Assembly: GCF_011682055.1 (NCBI RefSeq)
Contig: NZ_JAAQOM010000015.1
Span: forward strand, 1-64,000
Length of the DNA stretch: 64,000 bases
From: Telluria antibiotica
GTDB taxonomy: Bacteria; Pseudomonadota; Gammaproteobacteria; Burkholderiales; Burkholderiaceae_D
Direction: 5' to 3'
The position numbers and the translations under genes were made by a program. Shown one piece after another: positions 54,488 through 62,714 of this stretch (positions are counted from its first letter, which is position 1; every line of letters starts with the position of its first letter). Under the pieces are notes generated by a model. The model had not been told where the DNA came from. It did no database searches and was given only the letters and a program-made list of their open reading frames with translations.

Positions 54488-55705
54488 ATGACCGTCAATC
54501 AAGCATCGTTCCGCTACGCGGGACCCGGAGAGCTGGCCGTCGCGCTGCAGGATGCGCGGCATTATACGCTGGCGCTGTTCGAAGCCCTCGCGGCCGCCGG
54601 CTACGACGCCGCCGCGCGCGTGCCGCGCCTGCCCACCGTGAATCCGCCGTTGTGGGAGCTGGGTCACGTGGCGTGGTTCGCCGAATGGTTCGTGCTGCGC
54701 GGCGCGCTGGACAGCCGCCCCGGCGCGGCCAGCGGCCATTCGTTGCTGGCGCGCGGCGACGACTGGTTCGACTCCGGCACCGTCGCGCACGGCGCGCGCT
54801 GGACGCTCGACCTGCCGCCACCCGGCGCCGTGAAGACCTATTGCCATGAGGTGCTCGACCGCATCCTCGACCGCCTCGAGCACGAGCACGAGCCCGACGA
54901 CGACGCGGCGCTGTATCCGTATCGCCTTGCCCTGGCCCATGAGGACATGCATGGCGAAGCGTTCCTGTACACGTTGCAGACGCTGCAATCGCGCGGCGCG
55001 CCCGCGCCTGCGCACGTGCTGGTGCCGACGCATCCTACTGCCGGGGCGCCCGCGGGCGAGATCGCGTTCGCCGGCGGCAGCTACGTGCGCGGCGGCGACC
55101 AGTCGACCGGCTTCGTGTTCGACAACGAGAAGAGCGCCGCCGTCGTCAAGGTGGCGCCGTTCGCGCTGGACGCCGGCCCCGTCAGCACGGGCGCATTCCT
55201 CGACTTCGTGCACGACGGTGGCTACGAGCGTTCGCAGTACTGGACGGACGCGGGCCGCGCGTGGCTCATGACGCAGGAGCGCTCCGCGCCGCGCTACTGG
55301 GCGCGCGAAGGCGACGACTGGCACACGGTGCGCTTCGGCCGCCCCGTCGCGCTCGACCTCGCGGAACCCGTGCGCCACGTGAACCTGTACGAGGCGCAGG
55401 CATGGTGCGCGTGGGCCGGACGCCGGCTGCCGACGGAAGACGAGTGGGAATTCGCGGCCGCATCCGGACAGCCGGGCTTCTCATGGGGCCAGGTGTGGGA
55501 ATGGACGGCGTCGCCGTTCCTGCCGTTCGCCGGCTTCGAGGCCGACCGCTACCGCGACTACTCGGCCCCGTGGTTCGGCACGCGCCAGACCTTGCGCGGC
55601 GCGTCGTTCGCGACGCCGGCGCGCCTGCGCTCGCCGCACTTCCGCAATTTTTTCACGCCCGAGCGGGACGACATCTTCGCAGGGTTTCGCAGTTGCGCGC
55701 CGTGA
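54488..55705 (+). CDS. senA: Selenoneine synthase SenA (EgtB homolog)
   Basis: 405 residues with the two-domain layout of EgtB: a DinB-like part with iron ligands His60 (WELGHVAWFAEWF), His151 and His155 (LAHEDMHGE), and a formylglycine-enzyme-like part (LDAGPVSTGAFLDFV, LPTEDEWEFAA, GQVWEWTASPF, LRGASFATP). It clearly differs from the EgtB at 47324 (His-box HEDMHGE versus HEQQHQE, and different substrate-loop sequence) and sits beside senB and selD, so it is assigned as the enzyme that joins the selenosugar to hercynine to form selenoneine. A second EgtB acting on sulfur is the alternative but does not explain the neighbours. A strong terminator follows. Confidence 0.92.
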   Translation: MTVNQASFRYAGPGELAVALQDARHYTLALFEALAAAGYDAAARVPRLPTVNPPLWELGHVAWFAEWFVLRGALDSRPGAASGHSLLARGDDWFDSGTVAHGARWTLDLPPPGAVKTYCHEVLDRILDRLEHEHEPDDDAALYPYRLALAHEDMHGEAFLYTLQTLQSRGAPAPAHVLVPTHPTAGAPAGEIAFAGGSYVRGGDQSTGFVFDNEKSAAVVKVAPFALDAGPVSTGAFLDFVHDGGYERSQYWTDAGRAWLMTQERSAPRYWAREGDDWHTVRFGRPVALDLAEPVRHVNLYEAQAWCAWAGRRLPTEDEWEFAAASGQPGFSWGQVWEWTASPFLPFAGFEADRYRDYSAPWFGTRQTLRGASFATPARLRSPHFRNFFTPERDDIFAGFRSCAP

Positions 55706-55728
55706 GCGGCGCGGCGCCATAAAACAAA

Positions 55729-55759
55729 ACCCCCGGCATTGCGGTGCCGGGGGTTTTTT
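55729..55759. terminator. Bidirectional terminator between senA and helicase gene
   Basis: ACCCCCGGCA (55729-55738) pairs with TGCCGGGGGT (55745-55754), followed by a T-run and preceded by an A-run, so it can end both convergent transcripts. Confidence 0.92.
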
Positions 55760-55790
55760 GTTTCAAGCAAGGGGCGAAGCGCCCCTGCGA

Positions 55791-57365
55791 TCAACGGTCG
55801 CCGAACGTGCGGCGGGCCGAGTCGGCCGAGCGCGGATGCGCGCCGAAGCCGCCGCTGCGCTCGCGACGCGGTGCGCCTTCGCTGCGGAAGCCGCCTTCGC
55901 GGCGCTGGCCCTGGTAGCCGCCGTCAGTGCGCGGAGCGGCTTCGCTGCGATAGCCGCCTTCGCGACGCTGGCCCTGGTAACCGCCTTCGCTGCGCGGTGC
56001 GGCTTCGCTGCGATAGCCGCCTTCACGCTGGCCGCCCGGCTGGGCGCCGCCGCGGTAGCCTTCACCGGCCGGCTTGTGGAAGCTGCGCTGACCCGGCTTG
56101 CCGCCGCGGCCGTCGCCGGGTTTCCAGCCCGGACGCGCGCCCGAACGGGGTGCCGCCGAGCGCTTCGGCTCGAAGCCTTCGACCACGTCGACGGGGATCG
56201 TCTGCTTGGTGAAGCGTTCGATGCGACGCACGTTCATGCTTTCCGCGTGGTTCACGAGCGAGACGGCGGTGCCGTTGCGGCCGGCGCGGCCCGTGCGGCC
56301 GATGCGGTGCACGTAGTCTTCCGGGAACTTCGGCAGGTCGTAGTTCACCACGTGGGTAATCGACGGCACGTCGATGCCGCGGGCGGCGACGTCGGTGGCC
56401 ACGAGCACACGCACCTGGCCGCGGCGCATGCTGTCCAGCGTGCGGTTGCGGGCGCCCTGGTGCATGTCGCCATGCAGTGCGGCGGCCGCGAAGCCGGCGA
56501 TGTTCAGGCGGTCGGCGATCATGTCGGCATCGCGCTTGGTGGCGGTGAAGACGACGGCCTGGTCCATGGTTTCATCGCGCAGCAGGTGGTCGAGCAGGCG
56601 GTTCTTGTGCGACAGGTCGTCGACAAAGTGAACCTTCTGCACGATGTTCTCGTGGCGATTGGTCGCGCTCATGATCTGGATCACTTGCGGATTCTTCGTG
56701 ATGCGGCGCGCCATGTTGCCGACGACGCCATCCAGCGTGGCCGAGAACAGCATGGTCTGGCGCGTTTCCGGCGTCGCGGCGACGATCTTCTCGATGTCTT
56801 CGATGAAGCCCATGTCCAGCATGCGATCGGCTTCGTCCAGCACGAGGATCTCGAGCTGCGAGAAGTCGATCTTGCCCGACTCCATGTGGTCGATCAGGCG
56901 GCCAGGCGTCGCGACGAGGATTTCCGGATTCTTGGCCAGCAGTTGCATCTGCTTCGGATACGGCATGCCGCCCAGGATCGAGACGGCGCGGATGCGGCGC
57001 ATGTGCGCGGTGTACTGCTCGGTGGCGGTGGTCACCTGCAGGGCCAGTTCGCGGGTCGGGGTCAGCACGAGCATTTTCGGCTGGGCTGCCTTGAAACGGA
57101 CGCGCTCGCCACGAGCGCGGGCCGCCTGCGCATCCTGCGCGGGCGTGCGGCCGGCCGGGGCCGGTTCGGCGTCAGCGAATTTGTGCAGGGAGGGCAGCAT
57201 GAATGCCGCCGTCTTGCCGGAACCGGTTTGCGACGAGACCAGCAGATCGCGGCCGGCGATCGCTGCCGGCACCGCCTGCTCCTGCACCGGGGTCGGCTTT
57301 TCATAGCCGGCCTGGAAGACTGCCTTGACGATGGACGCGTGTAAGCCTAGTGCTTCAAAACTCAT
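55791..57365 (-). CDS. DEAD-box RNA helicase, RhlE-type, with Arg/Gly-rich repeat tail
   Basis: 524 residues. The Q motif (GYEKPTPVQEQAVP), motif I SSQTGSGKT, motif Ia PTRELALQV, motif II LDEADRML, motif III FSATL and motif VI HRIGRTGR make a complete ATP-dependent RNA helicase. There is an extra Ala/Arg-rich stretch of about 30 residues between motifs I and Ia. The last 110 residues are basic and repetitive: units of about 20 residues with GGYRSEAAPR and EGGYQGQRR repeat three times, an RGG-like RNA-binding or condensate-forming tail. Likely roles are ribosome assembly or mRNA turnover, often in the cold. The long upstream region suggests 5'-UTR regulation. Confidence 0.94.
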   Translation of the reverse strand: MSFEALGLHASIVKAVFQAGYEKPTPVQEQAVPAAIAGRDLLVSSQTGSGKTAAFMLPSLHKFADAEPAPAGRTPAQDAQAARARGERVRFKAAQPKMLVLTPTRELALQVTTATEQYTAHMRRIRAVSILGGMPYPKQMQLLAKNPEILVATPGRLIDHMESGKIDFSQLEILVLDEADRMLDMGFIEDIEKIVAATPETRQTMLFSATLDGVVGNMARRITKNPQVIQIMSATNRHENIVQKVHFVDDLSHKNRLLDHLLRDETMDQAVVFTATKRDADMIADRLNIAGFAAAALHGDMHQGARNRTLDSMRRGQVRVLVATDVAARGIDVPSITHVVNYDLPKFPEDYVHRIGRTGRAGRNGTAVSLVNHAESMNVRRIERFTKQTIPVDVVEGFEPKRSAAPRSGARPGWKPGDGRGGKPGQRSFHKPAGEGYRGGAQPGGQREGGYRSEAAPRSEGGYQGQRREGGYRSEAAPRTDGGYQGQRREGGFRSEGAPRRERSGGFGAHPRSADSARRTFGDR

Positions 57366-57794
57366 TGTTTATTTAACTTTCGGTATGGATCAGTGAGCGT
57401 CCACGCTATTCGGAGCGGAACGCGAAATAGCAACGCGAGCCAACAATACGAAATGACTCTGAAACGAAAGAAATTTCGGCACAAAAGCTTTGCGCCGGGA
57501 CGGTGCCTGTTTCGGCACGCAGGGCGGGAGGGCTTTATGAAAGGACATCCTTAAGGTGCGTCGATAAACCTGGTTTGTCGACGCATCCACTTTGTGGACG
57601 CCTGGGCTTGCGATGCTGCGGTTGTACTGCTTTACGACTTTGGTGGGCTGCCCTCGCGGAGCATGACAACGCGTTTATTGCAGCGCACAACCGACACTAT
57701 ACCGTACTTTTGAAGAGCGTGCACGGCACACGTCGGTATGTGCGCGATTGGACGGGCTGCGGGGCCCGTCGCGTTGTCGGAATGATACGGCGGA
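57366..57794. other. Long region upstream of helicase gene with stable hairpin
   Basis: 429 bases between mltD and the helicase gene without a convincing gene. GCGTCGA (57558-57564) and TCGACGC (57578-57584) enclose a further AAAC/GTTT pair, giving a long near-perfect hairpin, with a small TCCAC/GTGGA hairpin directly beside it. On the minus strand this would lie in the helicase leader if transcription starts far upstream, as is common for cold-inducible DEAD-box genes. Confidence 0.55.
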
Positions 57795-59165
57795 TCAGCG
57801 GCGCTTGCGCCCGTGGGCACTGACGGCCGGCTTGTTGCCGCGCGACACGCGGCTCTTGAGCTCGGCCACGGCATGGGCCGCGCTGGCCTTGATGCGCTGG
57901 GCGCCGGACAGCTTGTGGGCGCGGCGCGCATCGCCGCGGTCGGCTTCGAGCGCCATCGAGGCGTTCTCGACGATGCTCTCGGCGATGTCGTTGCCGGCCG
58001 TGGCCGTGGTCTTCGGCACGAGGATGGTCGAGCCGGCCTTCAGGCGCATCTGCGGCGGGATGTTGTTCGCCTGGCGGATCACTTCCGGCGTCGTGCCCAG
58101 CTTGGCGGCCAGCGACGCGATGCTTTCGCGGGCCGACGTGATCTTGTGCGTCGTCCACGACGACAGCGCCCGGCCCCATTGCGCGAGGTTCAGGTTGAAC
58201 TTCTCGGCGTTTTCCTTGGGGAGCAGGATCTTCGTGGATTCGCCCGTGATGACGGGCTTCTTGAATTGCGGGTTCAGCGCCTTGAATTCGTCGACGGACA
58301 TCTCGGCCAGCTGGGCAGCCACGGCCAGGTCGATGTCGGACGTCTTGTCGACGGCGACGAAATACGGCGAATTGTCGATCGTGGGCAGCGCGACGCCGTA
58401 CTGGGCTGGATTGGCGATGATGTTCTTGACCGCCTGCAGCTTCGGCACGTAGTTGCGCGTCTCGGCCGGCATCAGTTCGCACAGGCTTTCGTAATCCGTC
58501 GGCTTGCCCAGCGCGCGGTTCTTCTGGATGGCCCGCTGCACATTGCCTTCGCCCCAGTTGTAGGCGGCCAGCGCGAGCTGCCAGTCGCCGAACATCGTGT
58601 ACAGGCGCTGCAGATAGGTGAGGGCGGCGTCCGTGGAGGCGAGCACGCCGCGGCGCTCGTCCTTGAACATGTTCTGCTGCAGATTGAAGTCGCGCCCGGT
58701 GCCGGGCACGAATTGCCAGATGCCGGCCGCGTCGGCGTTCGACAGCGCTTGCGGGTTGAACGCGGATTCGATGACGGGCAGCAACGCGAGCTCCGTCGGC
58801 ATGCCGCGCTTTTCCAGTTCCTGCACGACGTGGTACAGGTACAGCGACGCGCGGCCGGAGGTGCGGGCCAGGTAATCGGGACGGCTCGCGTACCACTGGA
58901 CGTGCTTGGCGACGAGGGCGTTGTCGATGTCGGGAATCGCGTAGCCGCTGCGGATGCGGGCCCACAAGTCCGGATCTTTATAGTCGTCGGCCTTGGCCGG
59001 GGTCAGCGCCTGCGGCAGGATGGACTTGGCCAGCGCCGCCGTGCTGGTCGTGGTGCTGCCGCTCTGGGCGATCGGGCTCGGGGCGCTGTCGGCGGCGTGA
59101 CCGAGCGCGGGTCCCAGCAGGAGCGCGACGGTCAGGGCGTAAGTGGAGCGAGTCGTTTCGTTCAT
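57795..59165 (-). CDS. mltD: Membrane-bound lytic murein transglycosylase D (SLT + LysM)
   Basis: 456 residues from the ATG at 59163-59165; the frame is open further up but the extension is not protein-like. A signal peptide (LTVALLLGPALGHA) precedes an SLT domain with catalytic Glu133 in PVIESAFNPQ and the family motifs AAGIWQFVPGTGRDF and LAAYNWGEGNVQRAI. One clear LysM module lies near the C-terminus (ESIASLAAKLGTTPEVIRQANN), fewer than the two or more often seen. No lipobox is obvious, so it may be periplasmic rather than lipidated. It cleaves glycan strands of peptidoglycan. Confidence 0.93.
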   Translation of the reverse strand: MNETTRSTYALTVALLLGPALGHAADSAPSPIAQSGSTTTSTAALAKSILPQALTPAKADDYKDPDLWARIRSGYAIPDIDNALVAKHVQWYASRPDYLARTSGRASLYLYHVVQELEKRGMPTELALLPVIESAFNPQALSNADAAGIWQFVPGTGRDFNLQQNMFKDERRGVLASTDAALTYLQRLYTMFGDWQLALAAYNWGEGNVQRAIQKNRALGKPTDYESLCELMPAETRNYVPKLQAVKNIIANPAQYGVALPTIDNSPYFVAVDKTSDIDLAVAAQLAEMSVDEFKALNPQFKKPVITGESTKILLPKENAEKFNLNLAQWGRALSSWTTHKITSARESIASLAAKLGTTPEVIRQANNIPPQMRLKAGSTILVPKTTATAGNDIAESIVENASMALEADRGDARRAHKLSGAQRIKASAAHAVAELKSRVSRGNKPAVSAHGRKRR

Positions 59166-59596
59166 AGCTTTCCAGTGTTGCGTCCAGGAACGGCAGGACT
59201 GACGAGTAAACCCGGAGTGTACGGACCAGTTACCGGGCCAGTCAAGAAATAAGTCGCCGCGGTTACAAAAAACCTTGTCTATTCTTTTTGCCAACGGGTA
59301 CCTGCGATAAGACGTTTTGGATGGGAGTATGGTTCCCTGCTTTGCATTTTTGTCTGACGGATATCAAGTGGATTTTTGCATACACCCGGGTGTACCTTGA
59401 AAATTGCGGTGGCGGCGCCGACATCCGCATTGTCAAGCCGGTATCCAGCGGCGAGCAACCGGCGGGTAATACCACCTGCGTGCGGGGATTTCGCCAAGGT
59501 AGCCCGGCGTGCCGGTCGTTCTATGAGAGGACGCAAACTGCGCGTACAATTGCCGTCTCCGCAGCATGCGGTTTGTATTACTTTAGAAAGCGTCAC
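59166..59596. other. Divergent region between mltD and DUF1415 gene
   Basis: No gene recognised. It contains a perfect 14-base palindrome TACACCCGGGTGTA (59381-59394), a possible operator, and TACAAT at 59545-59550 as likely -10 for the DUF1415 transcript. Confidence 0.5.
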
Positions 59597-60166
59597 ATGA
59601 GCACTGCCAACGAGATTCCGGACGATGAAGCGATCGTCGCCGCCACCCGGCGCTGGGTCGACCGCGCCGTCATCGGCCTGAACCTGTGCCCGTTCGCGAA
59701 GGCCGTGCAAGTCAAGGACCAGGTCCGCTACGTCGTCTCGCATGCGCGCACGCCGGAATCGCTGCTGGACACGCTGATGGATGAATTGCAGCTGCTGGCG
59801 GAGACCGACCCGGAACAGGTCGACACCACGTTGCTGATCCATCCGTACGTCTTGCAGGATTTCCTGGATTTCAATGAATTCCTCGACGTGGCCGACGCGG
59901 CCGTCGAAGACATGAGCCTGGATGGCGAGCTGCAGATCGCCAGCTTCCATCCGGACTACCAGTTCGCCGACACGGATCCGAACGACATCGAGAACTACAC
60001 GAACCGTTCGCCTTACCCGACGCTGCAGCTGCTGCGCGAGGACAGCATCGACCGCGCCGTCGAAGCGATTCCGGACGCTGCCGAGATCTTCGAGAAGAAT
60101 ATCGAGACCATGGAAAAGCTCGGCCATGAAGGCTGGGACAAGCTCGATGTCGGCCCCGCCCGTTGA
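59597..60166 (+). CDS. DUF1415 family protein
   Basis: 189 residues, start at ATG 59597. Family features: VDRAVIGLNLCPFAKAV near the N-terminus, LLIHPYVLQDFLDFNEFLDVAD and FHPDYQFADTDPNDIENYTNRSPYPTLQLLRE. The Cys in LNLCPFAK is notable because the same motif resembles a metal or redox site; no biochemical function is established. It overlaps the DUF1289 gene by 20 bases, so the two are coexpressed, an association seen in other betaproteobacteria. Confidence 0.92.
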   Translation: MSTANEIPDDEAIVAATRRWVDRAVIGLNLCPFAKAVQVKDQVRYVVSHARTPESLLDTLMDELQLLAETDPEQVDTTLLIHPYVLQDFLDFNEFLDVADAAVEDMSLDGELQIASFHPDYQFADTDPNDIENYTNRSPYPTLQLLREDSIDRAVEAIPDAAEIFEKNIETMEKLGHEGWDKLDVGPAR

Positions 60167-60458
60167 TGCGCAGGGCGGGCCGTTGCCCGAAAGTCCTGTC
60201 GAGGCACTGCCGGAGCGGCCTGTCGAGTCACTGCGGGAGCGGCCTGTCGAGGCATTGCCGGAGCGCCCTGTCGGGGCGCTCCCGCAGCGCCCCGACACAC
60301 CTTGTGTTGCCGTCTGCTCCACGACGTTCGACGACATCTGCCGCGGCTGCGGCCGGACCGTCGTCGAGGTCGCGCACTGGGTCTCGATGACGGCCGAGCA
60401 GAAGGAAGTCGTGTGGCAGCGGATTCTGGCGCAGGGCTATCCGCGCCGCAATACCTGA
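60147..60458 (+). CDS. DUF1289 protein with repeat-encoded N-terminal extension
   Basis: 103 residues. The C-terminal 55 are a DUF1289 domain with four Cys (CVAVCSTTFDDICRGCGRT), probably binding zinc or an Fe-S cluster, followed by VEVAHWVSMTAEQKEVVWQRI. Residues about 17-48 are four near-identical 8-residue units (PVEALPER type) from a 24-bp tandem repeat; most family members begin near the first Cys, so this is an inserted, probably extended, spacer. The start at ATG 60147 lies within the DUF1415 gene. Confidence 0.85.
   Translation: MSAPPVDAQGGPLPESPVEALPERPVESLRERPVEALPERPVGALPQRPDTPCVAVCSTTFDDICRGCGRTVVEVAHWVSMTAEQKEVVWQRILAQGYPRRNT
60195..60290. repeat. 24-bp tandem repeat (4 copies) inside DUF1289 gene
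   Basis: Units start at 60195, 60219, 60243 and 60267 and begin CCTGTCG; units 1-3 are nearly identical and unit 4 has diverged. Length is a multiple of three, so copy-number change keeps the frame. Confidence 0.9.
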
Positions 60459-60462
60459 TTCC

Positions 60463-60969
60463 TCAGAACGTCCCGACGAAATCCCGTTTCCCGATCTCCA
60501 GCCCGTTGTGGCGCAGGATGTCGTATGCCGTCGTGGCATGGAAATAGAAGTTGGGCAGCGCGTAGTGTAATAAATAGACCTGGCCCTTGAACTGGCGCTT
60601 GTTGTCGCCGGTGCCGATCGTGATGTCGCGGTCGCCGCCCGCGTCGACGGCTTCGCGCACGACCGTGTCGAGGAACGCCAGCGTCTTTTCCAGGCGGGCT
60701 TGCAGTCCTGCAAAATCCGTCTCGACGTCGTCGTAGCGGGGCACGTCCATGCCCGCCAGGCGCGCGCCCGCACCCTTGGCAAAATCCGTCGCAAGCTGGA
60801 CCTGGCGCACCAGCGGGAACATGTCCGGGAACAGCCGCGCCTGCAGCAGCGCATTCGGGTCCAGCTTCTTCGCATCGACGTGCGCCTCCGCCTTCGCCAG
60901 GATGGCCGCCAGGCTGCCGAGGATCTGGCGGAATACGGGCACGGAGGCCGTGTACAGGGAAATGCTCAT
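60463..60969 (-). CDS. DUF1993 family protein
   Basis: 168 residues from the ATG at 60967-60969 (AAAGGAGATC upstream). Family features are the start MSISLYTASVPVFRQILGSL, LFPDMFPLVRQVQLATDFAKG and the end LPNFYFHATTAYDILRHNGLEIGKRDF. The fold is predicted all-helical and related to DinB-like four-helix bundles; His residues in YFHATTAYDILRH may bind metal. The function is unknown. It converges with the DUF1289 gene with almost no gap. Confidence 0.9.
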   Translation of the reverse strand: MSISLYTASVPVFRQILGSLAAILAKAEAHVDAKKLDPNALLQARLFPDMFPLVRQVQLATDFAKGAGARLAGMDVPRYDDVETDFAGLQARLEKTLAFLDTVVREAVDAGGDRDITIGTGDNKRQFKGQVYLLHYALPNFYFHATTAYDILRHNGLEIGKRDFVGTF

Positions 60970-61318
60970 CAGGATCTCCTTTGTGGAAAGAGTTCGATCA
61001 TAACAAGCTTGCATCGATGCCGCTTGGCGCCTGCCGGAAACTTCATGTTGCCTTAGAGAACTGCGGCTGCGGCGTGCCCCTGCCGCAGCCCATCGCGTGC
61101 GTGCGACACCGATGCGGCAGGAATAACAATTTTTTCGCGCAAAACTTCAACTTTTTGAATCCTCCTAGGAAATCGAAAAATACTATTACGAGAGGATCCT
61201 TATGCGAAAAATATACTTTTCCACGTAGGCGGAAGGGCTTGCTCCCGAGCATTGTCACGCTGCGGGGCCGGCCGGTTGCACTAGAGACGTCCGGACAGGA
61301 CGCAACGTGGAGACTTGC
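60970..61318. other. Region upstream of xylR-type gene with candidate operator
   Basis: No gene. The segment 61130-61225 is markedly AT-rich and contains GAAAA (61206-61210) mirrored by TTTTC (61217-61221), which resembles the GAAA...TTTC half-sites of XylR operators, about 100 bases before the regulator's start. Confidence 0.4.
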
Positions 61319-62554
61319 ATGACGACTTCTAAAACGCATCGGATCGCGCTGCTGTTCAACGCAAACAAGGTTTTCGATCGGGAGATCATCGCCGGCATCG
61401 CCGGGTACCTGTCGAGCAGGCGGGCATCCTGGGAATTGTTCGTGGAAGACGATTTCCGCCTGCGCCTGCCGAGTCTGGCTAACTGGCAAGGCGACGGCAT
61501 CATCGCGGATTTCGACGACCCGGCCGTCGCCGCAGCCTTGTCCGGCAGCAGCATCCCCGTCGTCGGGGTGGGCGGCTCGTACGCCGACGACGCGGATTAT
61601 CCCGTCGGCGTACCCTATGTCGCGACCGACAATTTCAAGCTCGTCAATCTCGCCTATACGCACCTGATCGACGTCGGCCTGCGTCATTTTGCCCTGTTTT
61701 CCTTGCCCAACGGCATCGAGCACCGCTGGGCGCACGAACGTGAAAAGGCGTTCGAGAATTTAATGAGGCGAGATAAACTCGACGTCGCGGTCTTCCGTGG
61801 ACGGGCGCACGCGGGATCGTCGTGGGACGAGGTCGTCGCGCACCAGGTCGAGTGGCTGCACAGCCTGCCCAAGCCGGTCGGTATCATCGCGGTCACGGAT
61901 GCACGGGCCCGGCAACTGCTGCAAGCATGTCAGACCGCCAATATCGCCGTCCCGGAACAGGTCGCGATCATCGGCATCGACAACGACCCGCTCGCTCGCA
62001 TGCTGTCGTGCATCCCGCTCAGCTCAGTGATCCAGGGCACCCAGGAAATGGGGCGGACGGCGGCCCGCATGCTCCATCAGTTGCTCGAGGGAACGTATCT
62101 GGAGTGTAAGCGCATCCTCGTGCCGCCCGCCGGTATCAACGTGCTGTCGTCGAGCGCCCACCGGCCGATCAAGAATCCGCGCGTCATGCGCGCCAGGCAT
62201 TTCATCCGCCAATACGCCTGCCAGGGCATCAAGGGCGACCAGGTGGCGGATTACGTCGGCGTGTCGCGCTCGACGCTCGAGTTGTATTTCCAGCAAGAAC
62301 TGGCGTGCAGCGTGCACGATGAAATCCTGCGCTTCAAGCTCGAGGCCGCGACCGCGTTGCTGACGCGCGGCGACGTCAGCGTGGCCGAGGTTGCACATCG
62401 TTGCGGATTTACCTCAATGCAATACCTGTTCGCCGTGTTCAAGCGCGAACTCGGATGCACGCCGCGCGAGTACCAGCAGCGCATCGGTAACGGCGTGGCG
62501 GCGCCCGCCGACGGCGCCGCGAACGATGCCGATGCCTGCGTGATCGCCATGTAA
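61319..62554 (+). CDS. xylR: XylR-type transcriptional regulator (LacI-like sensor + AraC DNA-binding domain)
   Basis: 411 residues. The N-terminal 280 are a periplasmic-binding-protein-like sensor (IALLFNANKVFDREIIAGIAGYL, GIIADFDDP, PVGIIAVTDARARQLLQAC, VAIIGIDND), the C-terminal 100 an AraC double helix-turn-helix (GDQVADYVGVSRSTLELYF, SVAEVAHRCGFTSMQYLFAVFKRELGCTPREY). This domain order is that of XylR, the xylose-responsive activator. GGAG sits 6 bases before ATG 61319. No xylose genes are adjacent in the window, so the sugar and targets remain inferred. Confidence 0.85.
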   Translation: MTTSKTHRIALLFNANKVFDREIIAGIAGYLSSRRASWELFVEDDFRLRLPSLANWQGDGIIADFDDPAVAAALSGSSIPVVGVGGSYADDADYPVGVPYVATDNFKLVNLAYTHLIDVGLRHFALFSLPNGIEHRWAHEREKAFENLMRRDKLDVAVFRGRAHAGSSWDEVVAHQVEWLHSLPKPVGIIAVTDARARQLLQACQTANIAVPEQVAIIGIDNDPLARMLSCIPLSSVIQGTQEMGRTAARMLHQLLEGTYLECKRILVPPAGINVLSSSAHRPIKNPRVMRARHFIRQYACQGIKGDQVADYVGVSRSTLELYFQQELACSVHDEILRFKLEAATALLTRGDVSVAEVAHRCGFTSMQYLFAVFKRELGCTPREYQQRIGNGVAAPADGAANDADACVIAM

Positions 62555-62714
62555 TGCCGTTGCGGCCGGCCTGCAGTAGTTAGTTGCCAGGAGGTGATGT
62601 CCCTCGACAGATGCGCCCGCGACCTGTCATCATATTGACGACGACCATGCCATGACGGCCTTGGGCGCGGAACGATGTCAGTCAGCGTAAATTTGCCGAG
62701 GCAGTAATCGCGTA

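Noticed and set aside
54488..55705. A second EgtB for ergothioneine
   Set aside because: An EgtB with its EgtD lies at 46340-48547, and this copy is physically bound to senB and selD and differs in its iron-site sequence, so SenA fits better.
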